Below, piece by piece: positions 1 to 12,110 of a stretch of DNA of 64,000 nt (position 1 is its first letter; each line of letters starts with the position of its first letter). Under the pieces are notes generated by a model. It saw only the letters and a program-made list of their open reading frames with translations, searched no databases and was not told the DNA's origin. The DNA is from Rhabdophis nuchalis (Eukaryota; Chordata; Lepidosauria; Squamata; Natricidae): NCBI GenBank assembly GCA_039707465.1, contig CM077644.1, positions 146,948,962-147,012,961 of the forward strand, given 5' to 3'. A program made the translations under genes and the position numbers.

Positions 1-16
1 CAGAAACCCACCCCTG
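1..16. mobile_element. hAT element terminus cut by window edge
   Basis: The first 16 bases match the terminus of the hAT family seen complete at 41404-41879 (ends in GAAACCCACCMCTG). The rest of the element lies outside the window. A tetranucleotide microsatellite follows immediately. Confidence 0.5.
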
Positions 17-118
17 GTAGGTAGGTAGGTAGGTAGGTAGGTAGGTAGGTAGGTAGGTAGGTAGGTAGTAGGTAGGTAGGTAGAGCGAGAGAGGAAGAAA
101 TACAGTAGGTAGGTAGGT
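17..118. repeat. (GTAG)n microsatellite
   Basis: About 25 units of GTAG/TAGG run with one interruption near 75-105. It abuts the hAT terminus to its left. Confidence 0.95.
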
Positions 119-249
119 TGGGGGTTATACAGTGGTTGTGTGTATATGTTTGTGTGTGCAGGTATACATCTAAACACAGATTGATTGGCCATTTAACCAG
201 ACTGGGCCACAGCAACGCGTGGCTGGAAACGGCTAGTCTTTCCATAAAA

Positions 250-343
250 GTCTATAGACATTCTCAGCCATTCAGGTCATGGTTGTCCCAAAGATGCTTT
301 TTCAGGAGGCAACTGGACTTTCTTGTTTTTATTTTGGAAGACA
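250..343. repeat. Penelope-like family 2 fragment
   Basis: This stretch matches the arms of the inverted repeat at 16855-17045: the 'gtcatggttgtcccaaagatg' module, then 'ggcaactggactttct', then an ACATTTCAG segment. It stops before the hammerhead-like core. PLE membership is inferred from the other copy. Confidence 0.45.
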
Positions 344-1090
344 TTTCAGCTCTGACAGGAAAGTGGGGAATGGAAGGATTTATATTCTTTGCAGATAGCT
401 GGTCCTTTGCATCCTGTTAGAGGGTCGTTGAAGCACTTGGAGGTTTATCTGTGTCCTCAGGATCACCTGGGTAGGGCTCCTGGTTCCTGCAGTCTGCAAT
501 TTTTCCTCTGGAAATCCATTCCTACTCCCACACCATTCAAAGGGTGTTCATCCTTAATTGTATAGCTAAAAGTCTATAGAGAACCTTTAAACACTTGGTG
601 GTGTATCTGTATCTTCTTTCCATACTTCAAGCCTTACTTTCTTGTACTCAGCTTTTAAAAACACTAATGTTCAACCTGAATGAACTAGGGCCTCGAGTTC
701 ACGTGAAGCCTACTGAATCCACTTTTTTCTTTTAAAAAAAATGTTCTCCTGAACTCCATATATAATGAAGATGAATCCAGCCCATGAATTGTAATAACAA
801 GCACAGGTAATTACTGATTCAGATGCCACCGCTTCCAATAGGCAGCAGTTTGAAGCATGTTCTCATCTAAAATAGCAGACTAACTGGGGAGAATCCGAAC
901 CCAATATATTTTACATTAGGCCATCTCTTTAGTCTGGGAAGGGGAAAGTCTTAAGTGCTACACTTCCACATTTTTCTTTTTATCAGTTCATGAGACGCGC
1001 GATGCACTTATTCTTAGGATTAAAAAGAGAAAATTATTATGGTTTACCACCAATAATAGGTTCACAAAGAGAAAGCTCTGGGGGAAAGTG
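344..1090. other. No recognised feature
   Basis: AT-rich sequence without an ORF or repeat that I recognise. The open frames here are short and have no family features. Confidence 0.4.
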
Positions 1091-1098
1091 TTTTAGAA

Positions 1099-1233
1099 CA
1101 GGGGTCCCCAACCTTTGCAACTTTAAGTCTGAAGGACTTCAGCTCCCAGAATTCTCCAGCCAGCAAAGCTGGCTGGAGAATTCTGGGAGCTGAAGTCCTT
1201 CAGACTTAAAGTTGCAAAGGTTGGAGACCCCTG
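1099..1233. mobile_element. Palindromic hAT MITE, 135 bp
   Basis: An almost perfect palindrome along its whole length, beginning CAGGGGTCCCC and ending GGAGACCCCTG. It is flanked by a perfect 8-bp TSD, TTTTAGAA, at 1091-1098 and 1234-1241, which points to the hAT superfamily. There is no coding capacity. A second copy at 60474-60608 is the same length and differs at about two positions, so both are probably young. Confidence 0.9.
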
Positions 1234-1241
1234 TTTTAGAA

Positions 1242-1551
1242 TATCTCTTGCCTAAGACTTCAGAAATGCAAAGAAGGGGGAGCAATACAACAGGTCTGCC
1301 GTAGTTAAAGAAAAAACCCAGTTCCTACTGTGTATCATGACGGAATATCTGTAATAAATCTCGGAGGCTTCTGTTGGTAGGGATGGGGATGAGTCAATCA
1401 CAAACCAGAAAGAGAGTTTTATGGAAGGAGAAAGGCAAGTGGTAGGTTGAAAGTGCAAATGCATGAGGTAATTCTGTGTTAGTCATTCCAAGCCATTAAC
1501 TGATTGTTATGTTTCACTGTTTTCCTTAATATGCTAAACTTTTTAACATAG

Positions 1552-1587
<36 letters not shown>

Positions 1588-1832
1588 AAGGATGCTGCTT
1601 TTATCTGCAGTAGAGAACATAGGACTTCGTGTAAAATATTCAATGCCTATTTTCTTTAGAACTACTCACGTGTGTACGATTTGGAAGGCAAATCTTCATA
1701 ATATCGAGTGTTTTATATATACCTAATTGTGTGTGCTAGTGAAGTTTTTGCATCACAGCCATTCTACTACTTCTCTTCTAATTTTCCAAAATATATTTTC
1801 CTAGAATCTGCAGAAAATTCATAAAAACAGGA
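1242..1832. other. No gene; microsatellite inside
   Basis: No recognised coding or repeat sequence apart from the CT/CA microsatellite at 1551-1587. Confidence 0.4.
1551..1587. repeat. (CT)n(CA)n microsatellite
   Basis: About nine CT units are followed by about ten CA units. Confidence 0.9.
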
Positions 1833-2192
1833 ATGGCCTCTGTGTCAAAGCTGCCCTGCCCTCTGGAACAATCTACCCACCCATCCCCCGATTTTAGGAA
1901 TATCACAGACCTCCGCCTCTTCCGTCAACAACTAAAAACGCACTTTTTTCGCTTAGCTGTCCTGGATTAATCTTCCGAGTCCATCTACTGGTTTTAAATT
2001 GAATTAGATTTTATTGGGGTTTTAATTGGTTTTAGCACAGGTTGGGTTAATTTAATAAGTTTTTAATATTTATGTCATATTTATTATCGGTTTTATGTAT
2101 ATGCGTGGTTTTAATTCCTGTGCACCGCCCCGAGTCCCTTTTTGGGAGAATGGCGCGGTATACAAATTTAATAAAATGAAATGAAATGAAAT
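1833..2192 (+). mobile_element. L2 LINE 3' end
   Basis: The start encodes the L2 ORF2 C-terminal block (AL.WNNLP, then SFRQQLKTHFF-like). The conserved 3' UTR follows, with GTGCACCGCCCCGAGTCCC and a GCGGTATACAAATTTAATAAA end. The tail is an (ATGAA)n run. It is 5'-truncated and noncoding. Confidence 0.85.
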
Positions 2193-2231
2193 AGCAATCC
2201 AAGGATATCTATCAAAAGTATAACCTGTAAA

Positions 2232-2660
2232 GTCCTTGGTGGCCACTGAGCTTGGTTGGTTTCTTGTAGACTAGTGGTGGGATTCAAATTTTTTTACTAC
2301 TGGTGGGCCTGTCTTAGTGGGTGTGGCATGGATTGGTGGGTGTGGCTTGGTAGGCATGGCAGGGGAAGGATACTGTAAAATCTTCCTTCCCACCGCTTCC
2401 CACTCCAGGGAAAGGTTACTGCAAAATCCCCATTTCCTCCTGATCAGCTGGGACTCGGGAGGCAGAGAATAGATGGTAGTGGAGCCAGTGAGAGGTGGTA
2501 TTTACTGGTTCTACGAACTAAAAATGTTCACTACCTGTTCTCCAGAAATGATCAGAACCTGCTTAATATCACCTCTGTTGCAAATGCTTCATTACCAAAC
2601 TAGATAACGTCATCAGTGCTAGTAGGAATGGGGTTCACTCTCATTTAGTGACTTGTCTTG
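2232..2660 (-). mobile_element. Penelope-like family 3 fragment, split by hAT
   Basis: The two parts, 2232-2271 and 2578-about 2660, match the PLE-type repeat at 22488-22640. A degenerate hammerhead-like core lies on the minus strand at 2586-2616: CTGATGA, a pairable 6-bp stem, then GAAGC in place of GAAAC. The hAT at 2272-2577 separates the parts. The family assignment is inferred. Confidence 0.5.
2272..2577 (+). mobile_element. Non-autonomous hAT element
   Basis: Ends TAGTGGTGGG and ACCTCTG, with the 'gtgggtgtggcttgg' interior typical of this family (compare 35662-36150). The flanking 8-mers TTGTAGAC (2264-2271) and TTGCAAAT (2578-2585) differ only by three transitions, so they are probably an aged TSD. 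It has two units of the 'actgcaaaatc' repeat that is amplified in the 35.7 kb copy. No transposase. Confidence 0.75.
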
Positions 2661-3148
2661 TCAGTGCTGTTTCAGTGTGGCTTTGTATCGGCTGTCAAGA
2701 AGCAGAAAAAAATGGCAAGAACAATCATAGGAATCATGAAGCAAGACAAAAATGTAATAAAGCTCTAAAATCTGAGAACTTCCCCATGACCAGCAGTGAT
2801 TTCAGAGAAAATCTGGAGGAATTCTTTCCTTTGAAAATTATTCTTAAAAGAAACTTTGGGACAAATGCAACTTTTTCACTATGGCAGTGTTGGGCAGTCC
2901 CCAACAGTGTAAAGGTAGTGAAAAATGCATCCAGATCCTAATTTCATATTATTGCAGGCACCTATTAAAATAAATACTTAACTTCTTTCTTTGGGTGGAT
3001 TTTTATTCATTTATTTGCAAAGGTGGATATTAATGTGCCAACAAACCAGCACTTGTAGATCAGAATGGGTAAAATGATGTGTGAAATTGTTTTAACCGTC
3101 TGATAAATGAATGTTTTGTGACTGAACATGGCTACTGGAAGACTTTGT
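2661..3148. other. No recognised feature
   Basis: The 97-codon open frame at 2648-2941 shows no domain or family similarity that I recognise and is not called a gene. Confidence 0.4.
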
Positions 3149-3425
3149 GAGAATATAAAGAATAGAATAACAGTTGGAAGGGACATTGGAGTCTTCTAGT
3201 CCAGCAGGAAGCCCTATAACATTGCAAACAAATATCCAATATCTTCTTGAAAACCTCCAGTATTGGAGCACCCACGACTTCTGGAGGCAAGCTGTTCCAT
3301 TGATTAATTGTTCTCACTGTCAGGAAATTCTTCCTGAGTTTTAGGTTGGTTCTCTCCTTGACTAGTTTCCATCCATTGCTTTTAGTTCTGCCTTCAGATG
3401 CTTTGGAGAATACCTCATGCTTTCA
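3149..3425 (-). mobile_element. CR1 LINE 3' end
   Basis: The minus strand encodes the CR1 ORF2 C-terminus (RTINQWNSLPPEVV, then EVFKKILD) followed by the short 3' UTR and an AGAATA-type tail at 3149. It is 5'-truncated. Confidence 0.9.
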
Positions 3426-3679
3426 GACTTTGATCAAATGCCTTTTGTCAGATCACAAGATGTATAGTTTCAGGATAGCCTGATAGCTGGCTCTAGTTTC
3501 CTAAATCTTAAAAAACAACCTGTATAATTGGAAAGAATGCACTTCCAAAGCCATAATAATATTGAAAGGCATATAGCAGAGGTTTTAGTCACTGGCACCC
3601 ACAAGTAGCAAATGATGAAAGTAATATCATAGCCTCCCATCCTAAGCCACTCCTTTTTCTATATGCATTGTGACATAAA

Positions 3680-3919
3680 GATGTGTGGTGGTGCAGTGGT
3701 TAGAATACAATCCTGCAAGCTACTGCTGCTGACTGCTGCTGACTGCAGTTCAGCAGTTCAAATCTCACCAGGCTCAAGGTTGACTCAGCCTTCCATTCTT
3801 CCGAGGTCGTTAAAATGAGGACCCATATTGTTGGGGCCAATAGGCTGACTTGGTAAACTGCTTAGCGATGGCTGTAAAGCACTGTAAAGCGGTATATGAG
3901 TCTAAATGTTGTTGCTATT
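3680..3919 (+). repeat. tRNA-derived SINE (second family)
   Basis: The head has an A-box-like GTGCAGTGGTTAGA and a B-box-like GTTCAAATC. The body is 'aaggttgactcagccttcc...aaaatgaggaccc', and the tail is 'ctgtaaagcactgtaaagcgg...gttgctattg'. The same body and tail recur at 24760-24962 and 39860-40003. It is distinct from the Sauria family, and I do not assign a database name. Confidence 0.8.
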
Positions 3920-4905
3920 GACCACATGTACATAAGAGGTGGAGCTCATAGTGGGATACCTCTGTGGGTGCTAACATTTGCACCATGTGCAAAGCACTTG
4001 TCTTCTCCAGAAAATGTAACTCAGAAATAATAACTGATCAAACGAAGAACAAGAGAGGGACAGTGGTTCATTCAGTGAGTCAAAAATATGTACCCTATGT
4101 GCAATCAATCAGCCAAGTTATAGGAACAGCTCTCTCTATAACACAACAGTATCTTTTGTCCTTCCTTTTGAAAATCAGACAAAGAAAATCTCATTCTCAA
4201 CTAAGTGCTAATGTCTTTTGGTGAGATTTCTCTGCTGTTCATGAAGCGTTTATTAAGTGTCCCAGTGCAGCTTTCCATCTGACTTAAGTCTCGAGCATCA
4301 ACACTTCAACTGCATCCTTCACTTCTTGGACACTTAATGAAATGCCCATCTCTGAAATGGCTTGTCTCCTTCTCCCCCGCCCCCGAAGAGCATAAAGAAG
4401 AATCTTTGATACCCAGCTGGTGGAGCCTACGGCATTCAGCAACAATCTGACTTGAGAACATTTATTTTTCCAATCCCACTCCAATTATCTGCCACATCAT
4501 GGCCATTTCAGTGCTTTGATGAATTCCCTGAAATGTTCTTGCTCATTATTTAAGTCACGGCAGGAAGGTCTCTGTTTGGGACTAATCACAAAGGGAAGGA
4601 ATGTGCCTCTTCCTTGTCAACTCCCTCAAAGCTTGTGAAAATGAGGAAGATTTTGCTGCAATCTTCCAACATCTCTCTCTCTAAATATCTTACAAATCAA
4701 AACACTCTGGATGGGTTACAGCAGATTCAAATGAGTAGAAAAACAACAGAAGTAAACAAAAATTACAGAAATCAAGCGTAATAATAAAAACAACCCTCCG
4801 TTAAGATGACTCCCAAGGTCCCAATGAAATAAAACTTTAAAAAAATATTATTCTGAAAATCTTTCCTCTTCTCCCAGCACACATTTTTCACGGACACAAT
4901 CTACA
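3920..4905. other. No recognised feature
   Basis: No coding region or clear repeat seen. The frames at 3964-4224 (+) and 4284-4484 (-) show no recognisable family. Confidence 0.4.
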
Positions 4906-5956
4906 GATGTTCCTTGACTTACAACCATTTTTTTAGTGACAGTTCAAAGTTTGAACAGCATTGACAAAAAAAAAACAACCCAGACTGATGACTGGTTTTT
5001 ACAACCATTGTAACATCTCTATGGTCACGTGATCAAAATTCAAGCACTTGGCAACTGGCATGTATTTATGATGATTGAAGAGTCTCAGGTCATGTGAACA
5101 TCTTGTAAACTTCTGATGAGCAAGGTCAATGGAGAAGCCAGATTTATTTAACAACCATGTTATTAACTTAAAAACTTTAATGAAAGAAACAAAATGTTAA
5201 AAAGTTATGATATTTATGTAGTTACTTACGAAGCACATCTAAATTATATTAAAGTAACCAAAATATTTTTATAATCCCCAAGTCATGTCACAACATTTGA
5301 GCACCCCCAATGTTATCTGCGAGATCGTATCCTACCCCACACATCCCTTCAGCCGATTCGCTCCCACAGAGAGGGACTTCTCCGGGTGCCGTCCACTAGG
5401 TAATGCCAGCGGGCGATGCCCAGGGGAAGGGCCTTCTCTGTGGTGGGCCCAACCCTCTGGAACGACCTACCACCCCGAACTTAGAACCACCACGGACCTC
5501 CGCTCCTTCCGCCAAAAGTTAAAGACCTATTTTTTCCATCAGGCCGGCCTGGCCTAATTCTACCTCACCTAGCCTGTAGTCTGAGGTATAAATTGTTTTA
5601 AATCGGGATTTTAAGGGATATAGTTTTAAGTTTTGAGATTTTAGCATAGGGTGATAACTATTTAATTCGGGTTTTAAATATTTATATTTGTTATGTATAT
5701 ATGTTTTTTAACTTCCTGTGCACCGCCCCGAGTCCCTTCGGGGAGAGGGTGCGGTTTATAAATTGAAACAAATAAATAATAAATAAATAAATAAATGTTT
5801 GGAAATTGAAAGTTGAGAAATTTGACATGCCCTACATAGCAAAGAAAGATTGTAAAATGGGACAAAACCCACTTAACAAGTGCCTTGCTTAGGAACAGAA
5901 ATGTGGGGTTCAAATGTGCTCATAAGTCAAGGACCCTCCTCAAGGACAACCTGTAC
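4906..5956 (-). mobile_element. Non-autonomous DNA element, split by L2
   Basis: The ends read 'ttccttgacttacaacc' (left) and 'gtcaaggaccctcctcaaggacaacctg' (right). The interior has 'ggtcacgtgatcaaaattc', 'aatggagaagccag' and 'acccacttaacaagtg' in the same order as the family copies at 8318-8698 and 18012-18378, but in reverse orientation. The L2 at 5300-5797 interrupts it. Superfamily not determined. Confidence 0.6.
5300..5797 (+). mobile_element. L2 LINE 3' end
   Basis: Encodes the L2 ORF2 C-terminus in two frames ([18 protein letters not shown], then [30 protein letters not shown]) with an intervening frameshift. The L2 3' UTR follows (GTGCACCGCCCCGAGTCCC) with an (AAAT)n tail. 5'-truncated. 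Confidence 0.85.
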
Positions 5957-6170
5957 AATATTATTGAAAATGAAGACTGTGGCCTGTATCTGAGCAACTC
6001 CTATTGACCGCTTCAGGTTGATATGGTATACCATCTATGTTTAGATCCCCAGAACCTCTTTTGCAGCATTTTGATTCTTGCTCCAGAGGTCTGCAAACTC
6101 AAACATCAGATGCTCCTCATGTTATGATTGATGAACATGTGCAAACCGTCATCTAAAATTATCACCATTG

Positions 6171-7012
6171 GTCAGTTTTGGTTGCCACAATGTAAAAAAA
6201 ATATGTGGAAACTCTAGAAAGAGTGCAGAGAAGAGCAACAAAAGTGATTAGGAGACTGGAGGGTAAAACATATGAAGAACAATTGCAGGAATTGGGTATG
6301 TCTAGTCCTATGAAAAGAAGGACTAGGGGAGACATGATAGCCATGTTCTAATATCTCAGGGGCTGCCAGAAAGAAGAGGGAGTCAAACTATTCTCCAAGG
6401 CACCTGAGGGTAGAACAAGAAACAGTGGGTGGAAACTAATCAAGGAAAGAAGCAACATAGGAGGAGAAATTTCCTGACAGTTAGAACAATTAATCAGTTA
6501 AACAACTTGCCTCCAGAAGTCGTGAATGCTCCAACCCTGGAAGTTTTTAAGAAGGATGTCAGTTTGTAAGGCATCTCTATGACTACTGTCAAACTGCCAT
6601 AGAGAGGAGCATTCCAAACATACCTGTAGTTAGAATGGAATCTCAAGCTGGCCCGTGAATGCGCATGTCTAAACTACCATCTCTCATTGGTTAATGTGAT
6701 TTATGATGAAAAACAGAAGGGAGGACAGTAATGCAGGCAAAGTTCAGAAGCAGATAAAGAAAGCAAAAAAGATGGCTGCAAATAAGAAATGCCTAATGAG
6801 GAATGCCTAATAAAGCTGTTAATAAATGCTTTTTGTATCATAATATCGGGTCACTTATTATGAAACAGGCATCGTTAGGGTACATGACAAAGAGATTGGA
6901 TAACCATTTGTCTGAAGTGATGTAGGGTTTCCTGCCTGAGCAGAGGATTGGACTAGAAGACCTCCAAGGTCTCTTCCAACTCTGTTATTCTATGTTATTC
7001 TATTCTAGTCAA
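6171..7012 (+). mobile_element. CR1 LINE 3' end, split by solo LTR
   Basis: CR1 ORF2 C-terminal sequence with frameshifts at 6171-6556 (FWLPQCKK..VETLERVQRRA-like) continues at 6890-7012 with the 3' UTR and ATTCT-type tail. The solo LTR at 6557-6889 separates the parts at the conserved 'tttttaagaagag' site. Confidence 0.85.
6557..6889 (+). mobile_element. Solo LTR inside CR1
   Basis: A 333-bp segment with TGTCAG...ATGACA ends and AATAAA signals near 6810-6830. Its flanks, AAGGA and AAGAG, are consistent with an aged 5-bp TSD, since other CR1 copies have 'aagaagagac' at this point. No internal region, so it is a solo LTR. The retroelement class is not determined. Confidence 0.7.
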
Positions 7013-8317
7013 CCCCAACATCATCTGTAATAAACATCTGTGTACAGTTACTCCTGACTATGTCCAGCAACTTTTGGATGAATTCCTATAAAACCCTGAA
7101 AGGGTGGAGAATAAAATCACATAAATATAAAGAGATAGTGAAGGTAACTACAATTATTGCGGGGGGGGGGGGGATCTGCTTGCCAGTCACAAAAAAATAA
7201 GATAAATGTATACAAAGCAAACTAAGCATACAGCCACTGAGTTTCATTCAGCCTTTCCTGTGTTATTTGTCCTTCTGATTTGGAACTTAGAAACTCGATC
7301 TCTTCACATCCATGGAAATTTCTGCAAGGCACGTTTTTAAAAAGTGAAGTCTCGCACTTCCCTTTCCATGTTTCTTTTGCCTGCGGTGTTCTTATTACTA
7401 AAGTCTACATGCATGCACACACCTACCTGGATTTCATGATTCTACATTTTCTTTTTTCATTAGCAGGCACCCCCCCACAGCGATACCTACCAAGACATGA
7501 TTCTGTGCTATGTCTGTGCTGCAAATCCAGGGAACAAAGTATTAATTCCTCCTTTCTAACGAGTGAATAGTTTTAGGCAAGCTCCCAAGACAAAAATAGG
7601 AAGGGTGAAATGCTCAAACCTGTCAGAAGTCATAGATACAATTAGCTTCAACAGCAGCTTCAATATTAGATTGATATTCATCCCAGAATCATGATTTCAG
7701 ACCAATTTATTCCTTCTAATTATCCACAACAGATTTGCAATTGCATAGAAATAAACCCTACAGTGGGATTTACTGCTGGAAAAAATATGCTTTGGATTGC
7801 AACATATATGGACACTCTTTCAAAAGCACTAACTTCATCACTAAAGGGTGCTCCCCAAACACCTGGCAGGGGTGGCAAGAGTTGGGTTCATAGAGCAGGA
7901 TCCTAACCAGTTCATAGTATAAGCCCAACAAAACCCATCAACTGTTTTTGGGTGGCCGACTCTCCATTTCTCCTGTTACCCCTCACAGCTCCGACCCTGT
8001 TGGAGGGTGTTAGTAAGAAGAAAGCAGGAGGAAGCTCTTTGCTCCCCAACCCTTTCCCAACACCTAATCTTCAGGGTGGGAAGAGCTGTCCAGTGAATGT
8101 TCTGTCTCACCCAAAGTCTACTAGATGGTGAAGATTGTCTGATAAAGCAAGGAAAGTTTTTTCACCGGACAGCTTCTACATCCTAACTCTAACATGACAA
8201 GATAAAAACTTGACTAAAAGATTGCTATTAATGCAGAACATGACTGCTTTCAGTCAGGTCAGTAAAAAAGAAGAAAGGTTTATTACCCATTTTGCAAAGA
8301 GAGACTAGCTGTCTTAC
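7013..8317. other. No recognised feature
   Basis: Contains a run of 13 G at 7161-7173. The open frames at 7280-7570 and 7691-7906 show no known domains. Confidence 0.4.
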
Positions 8318-8698
8318 TACAAGTAGTCCTTGACGTACGATGATAACTGAGCCCAAAATTTATGTTGCTAAGTGAGAAATCTGTTTTCTCCCATTTTACA
8401 ACTTTTTCTTGCCACATTTGTTAAGTGAAACACTGCAGTTGTTAAATTAGTAACACATTTGTTAAGTGAATTGGGCTTCCCTATTGACTTTGCTTGTCAG
8501 AAGATTGAAAAGGGGATCACATGTCCCCAGGACACTGTAGCCTTCATAAACGTGAGTCAGTTGTCAAGCAGCTGAATGTAAATCACATGACTTTGGGGAT
8601 ACTGCAATGATCATAAGTGTGAAAAATGATCATAAGTCACCTTTGTCAGTGTCATTTTAACTTTGAATGATAACTAAGGCAAACTTGTAAGGACTTGC
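8318..8698 (+). mobile_element. Non-autonomous DNA element, same family as 4906
   Basis: Starts 'agtagtccttgacgtacg'. Contains 'gttgctaagtgag', 'ccattttacaac', 'gatcacatgtcccc', 'cataagtgtgaaaaatg' and 'cataagtcac', and ends near 'cttgtaaggacttgcc'. The order matches the copies at 18012 and 43376. Noncoding. Confidence 0.7.
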
Positions 8699-9954
8699 CT
8701 TTCCTCTCCAATCAAGAAAGTAGAATTTTTGAAGCACTTAGCATTTCAAAAAGAAACTTTTGTTGAAAGGGAAATGATAACAAGACAAGGAAAGCAGGAT
8801 CTGAAGATTCTTGTGCAATTCCATTAGATTAAAACTGAGTTTTACGCTCTAATTCTCCTCAGTCCAGTGCTGAAGAAGCCAATCTGCAGGTGTGAAGATG
8901 TTTTGAGAACCACAGCTTGAAAAGATGATAAGAAGTTGTTCTCAGGCATCATTTGCTGGAGGCTCTGAAGCTGAGACAAAACAGATGGCCCTCCCCCCTT
9001 ACATTCCCAGGAAGGTAAATCGAAGCACAGGATAGACAGGTTATAAACTGAGGAATGCTTCCAGGCCCCTTCCCCACTAGAATGGCAGCATCCCAATGGG
9101 GATCTATGAGACATTACAGAACTGTTGTTAGTCAAGGACCACCTGTACCAGTTTTTGCTAGATAGCTGAACACATGGTCTAGTTATTGGTTAAACTCATC
9201 TCCTGTCTCTACCTGATCCCCATCCAGTATTTTTTCACTATTGGTGGAAAGGAAATGGAGCCCGGGAATATCCTGATTGCTTTGCTTAGCGTGCCCTGCC
9301 TTGAATCTCTAAGGAGAGTATCCGTCACTGGTCGCTTCACTGAAGCAGAATAGTGTTCAGCCAAGAGGCAGAGCAATTTTTGCTGGCAATCTTTTCTGCC
9401 AGCCCAAGCACTGGAGAAATATATATTAACATATATATTGAAGAAGATCCCCCTGCAGGTAAATAGGAATTCTGAGGCCTGATAGATTATGAAGCTCTTG
9501 AACTCCATTTTAAAAAAAAACATATTCCTAGAACTTCTTCTAACTGAGTTTGCAGAAAATTGATGAGGTTTTGAGGTTGGACACTTCCAAAAGCAAGGTT
9601 AGATTATTTAAACATCAAGGGAAAAACCTTTACATTCTGCATTTTCTAATATAGGAAAACCTGAGAGAAGCCTGGCCTTGTATTAGACACTTCCTGTATT
9701 AGATAGTTTGATATTATTTATTCCACATAGTATGGCCTTTGTCCCTCCATACAACAGCCTCCCAGAAAGATTCCCCCTATCCCTTGCTTAATATCTACTT
9801 ATGGAAATATTTGGCATGACATGTCATAATGTTCTGGTTTGATTACTGTATCTATGTAGAAGAAGAGTTGGGGTGGAGTTAAACATGTCATGAGTTTAGA
9901 GTCCTTATATTGTCACAAACAATCCAAGTCCAGCCCTTCCTTGAATTCTTTTGA
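8699..9954. other. No gene; tiny repeat end
   Basis: A terminal scrap of the 4906-type element ('agtcaaggaccacctgta') lies at 9128-9146. The frames at 8842-9135 and 9209-9523 (both minus) are unrecognised. Confidence 0.4.
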
Positions 9955-9957
9955 CCC

Positions 9958-10590
9958 TTATCAGGTACCAATTTAGTGCTGATCATTAATCAGTTAGTTT
10001 CTTGTGTATAAGCTTGAATAAAAACTGCATCCAGTTTTGGTCGCCACAATGTAAAAAAGATGTTGAGGCTCTAGAAAGAGTGCAGAGAAGAGCAACAAAG
10101 ATGATTAGGAGACTGGAGGGTAAAACATGTGAAGAACAGTTGCAGGGACTGGATATGTCTAGTTTAATGAGAAGAAGGACTGGGGGTGACATGATAGCAG
10201 AGTTCCAATATCTCAGGGGTTGCCACAAAGAAGAGGGAGTCAAATTATTCTCCAAAGCACCTGAGGGCAGGACAAGAAGCAATGGGTAGAAACCAATCAA
10301 GGAGAGAAGCAACTTAGAACAAGGGAAAAATTTCTGACAGAACAGTTAATCAGTGGAACAACTTGCCTCCAGAAGTTGTGGATGCTCCAACACTGGACGT
10401 TTTTAAGAAGATATTAGATATCCATTTGTCTGAAGTGGTGTAGGTTTCCTACCTAAGCAGTGGGTTGGACTTCCAACTCTTGTTATTCTAAATCTGGGCT
10501 GCAACTTAATATATGGTCCTGATTGTTTGCACCTGACACTCTTTGTTTTTTCTCATCTAATGGCAATGAGCCTATCAAGCTCTCCAAACT
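9958..10590 (+). repeat. Unclassified dispersed repeat split by CR1
   Basis: The left part, ending 'cttgtgtataagcttgaataaa', and the right part, starting 'aacttaatatatggtcctgatt', are contiguous in the related copy at 54871-55000. The CR1 at 10020-10490 therefore interrupted it. The polyadenylation-like motif suggests an LTR or retroelement end, but the class is unknown. Confidence 0.5.
10020..10490 (+). mobile_element. CR1 LINE 3' end
   Basis: An open stretch encodes the CR1 C-terminus (CIQFWSPQCKKDVEALERV... then KEEGVKLFSKAPEGRTR) until a stop at 10287. Degraded codons and the 3' UTR follow, ending in a TTATTCT tail. 5'-truncated. Confidence 0.85.
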
Positions 10591-11551
10591 GTTTCTCCCA
10601 ATTGGTCTGTATAAGGAATTGAATTTTAAGGACAAATGTTTAAGCGGACTTCATCTCCCCATCCCCTTTTCCTTAGCAGCCATTTATTTTAAAATATATG
10701 TTTGATGGCAGGAGTTCTACAGTTGCAGACTTAAGAGGTTTTTTTAGCTAAAGCACATAGGGACAACAGGATCTACCATAGACAAATAAATCACATAAAC
10801 AACAGTGGGAACTGTTGGTCTAGACAGAATATTTAAATGACTGTCAAGCCATTCCCATTACTGTTGCAGTATAGCCACAATCCATGTGGTGGGTTTTTTT
10901 CTGTTTAAAAAGCAATTTCAAACCAGGTAAATGGCTTATATCAGACATGAGGTTTTGCCCATCTAAATTACTTGTGGCCCCGTGATAATTTACTTTTGGA
11001 TTCTTACTTGAAACTGTCAATGTGGAAGTATTTGGAAGCCTGCCAACCGCAATGAAGATGAACTCAAGGAATTAAACAAGAAGGATTTCCTCCTTTCCCC
11101 TATTATTGTAATCCAGGGGTGTCCAATGGAATTGATTAAGAATGGCATAATAAAATAGCGTGTTCTAGGTGGTCTAATTAATATACGGAATTAATTGCTG
11201 CAAGATATAGCTCTCCACATTAGCTTGAAAGAGTTTAAGAAATATTGTGTTCATTAACATTTTATTAGCCTCCTCTTACTGATCTACTTAGGTCTGCCTG
11301 TTTCCCCATCCAGACTTGGGAGGTGGCCTGGTAAATTACACCAGCAAGCTTCTCAACCCAGATCTGGACTCCCCTTCTGTAAGTGCAGCCTCAACAACTC
11401 CAGCTTTGGAATGGAGAGAGGACATCAATTCAGCAGCACCACACGATTGACGTGACATGGAGGAACAACTATGTGGTCTCTAGGAGTAGAAACAACTTGA
11501 TGGAATGCATCTATCAATTGTCACAACCTATTGACCACACCAGTGGAATGT
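10591..11551. other. No recognised feature
   Basis: AT-rich, with no supported gene or repeat. Confidence 0.4.
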
Positions 11552-11559
11552 ATCTAGAG

Positions 11560-11932
11560 CAGTGATGGTGAACCTTTTTTGGCTCAGGTGCCAAAAGCAG
11601 CGGGAGCACAGGGGGGGTCGTGTGTGGGTGTGCCACACCCATAATGCTATGTGCACGACCCCCTGCTTTTGGTACACTTTTTTCACCCTCCCCAGGCTCC
11701 AGAGGCTTTCTAGGAGCTTGGGGAGGGTGAAAACAGCCTCTCCCCCACCTCCAGAGGCTTCAGGAGCTTCCCTGAAGCCTCCAGAAGGTGAAAAACAGCC
11801 TCAAAAGAAGGCCTAAATCAGCTGGCCAGAGCACACAAGCGCGCTGGAGCTGACAGGGCAACGCCTCGCGTGCCCTAAGAAATGGTTCCGCGTGCCACCT
11901 GTGGCACCTGTGCCATAGGTTCGCCATCACTG
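11560..11932. mobile_element. Non-autonomous hAT element, 373 bp
   Basis: TIR-like ends CAGTGATGGTGAACC and GGTTCGCCATCACTG are flanked by a perfect 8-bp TSD, ATCTAGAG (11552-11559 and 11933-11940). The interior is GC-rich and noncoding. Relatives lie at 41390, 47462 and 52143. Confidence 0.92.
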
Positions 11933-11997
11933 ATCTAGAGAATTAAGAATTCCTCTGCACCCTATTGTCTATTACTCTGCTTGTTCTTCATCTAAGA

Positions 11998-12110
11998 CAG
12001 GGGTGTCAAACCAGGGGCTCACAGGTCAGATGCATCATGCACAGGCCAGGTCCGTGAAGGCAAAAAACCTTAGGTGACATCAATGTGATGCGACGAGTTT
12101 GACACCCATG
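11998..12110. mobile_element. hAT-like short element
   Basis: Ends CAGGGGTGTCAAAC and GTTTGACACCCATG match those of the 1.1-kb element at 25955-27097. I see no convincing TSD. Noncoding. Confidence 0.65.

Noticed and set aside
17..118. Possible CRISPR or other spaced repeat array
   Set aside because: Plain tetranucleotide microsatellite without spacers.
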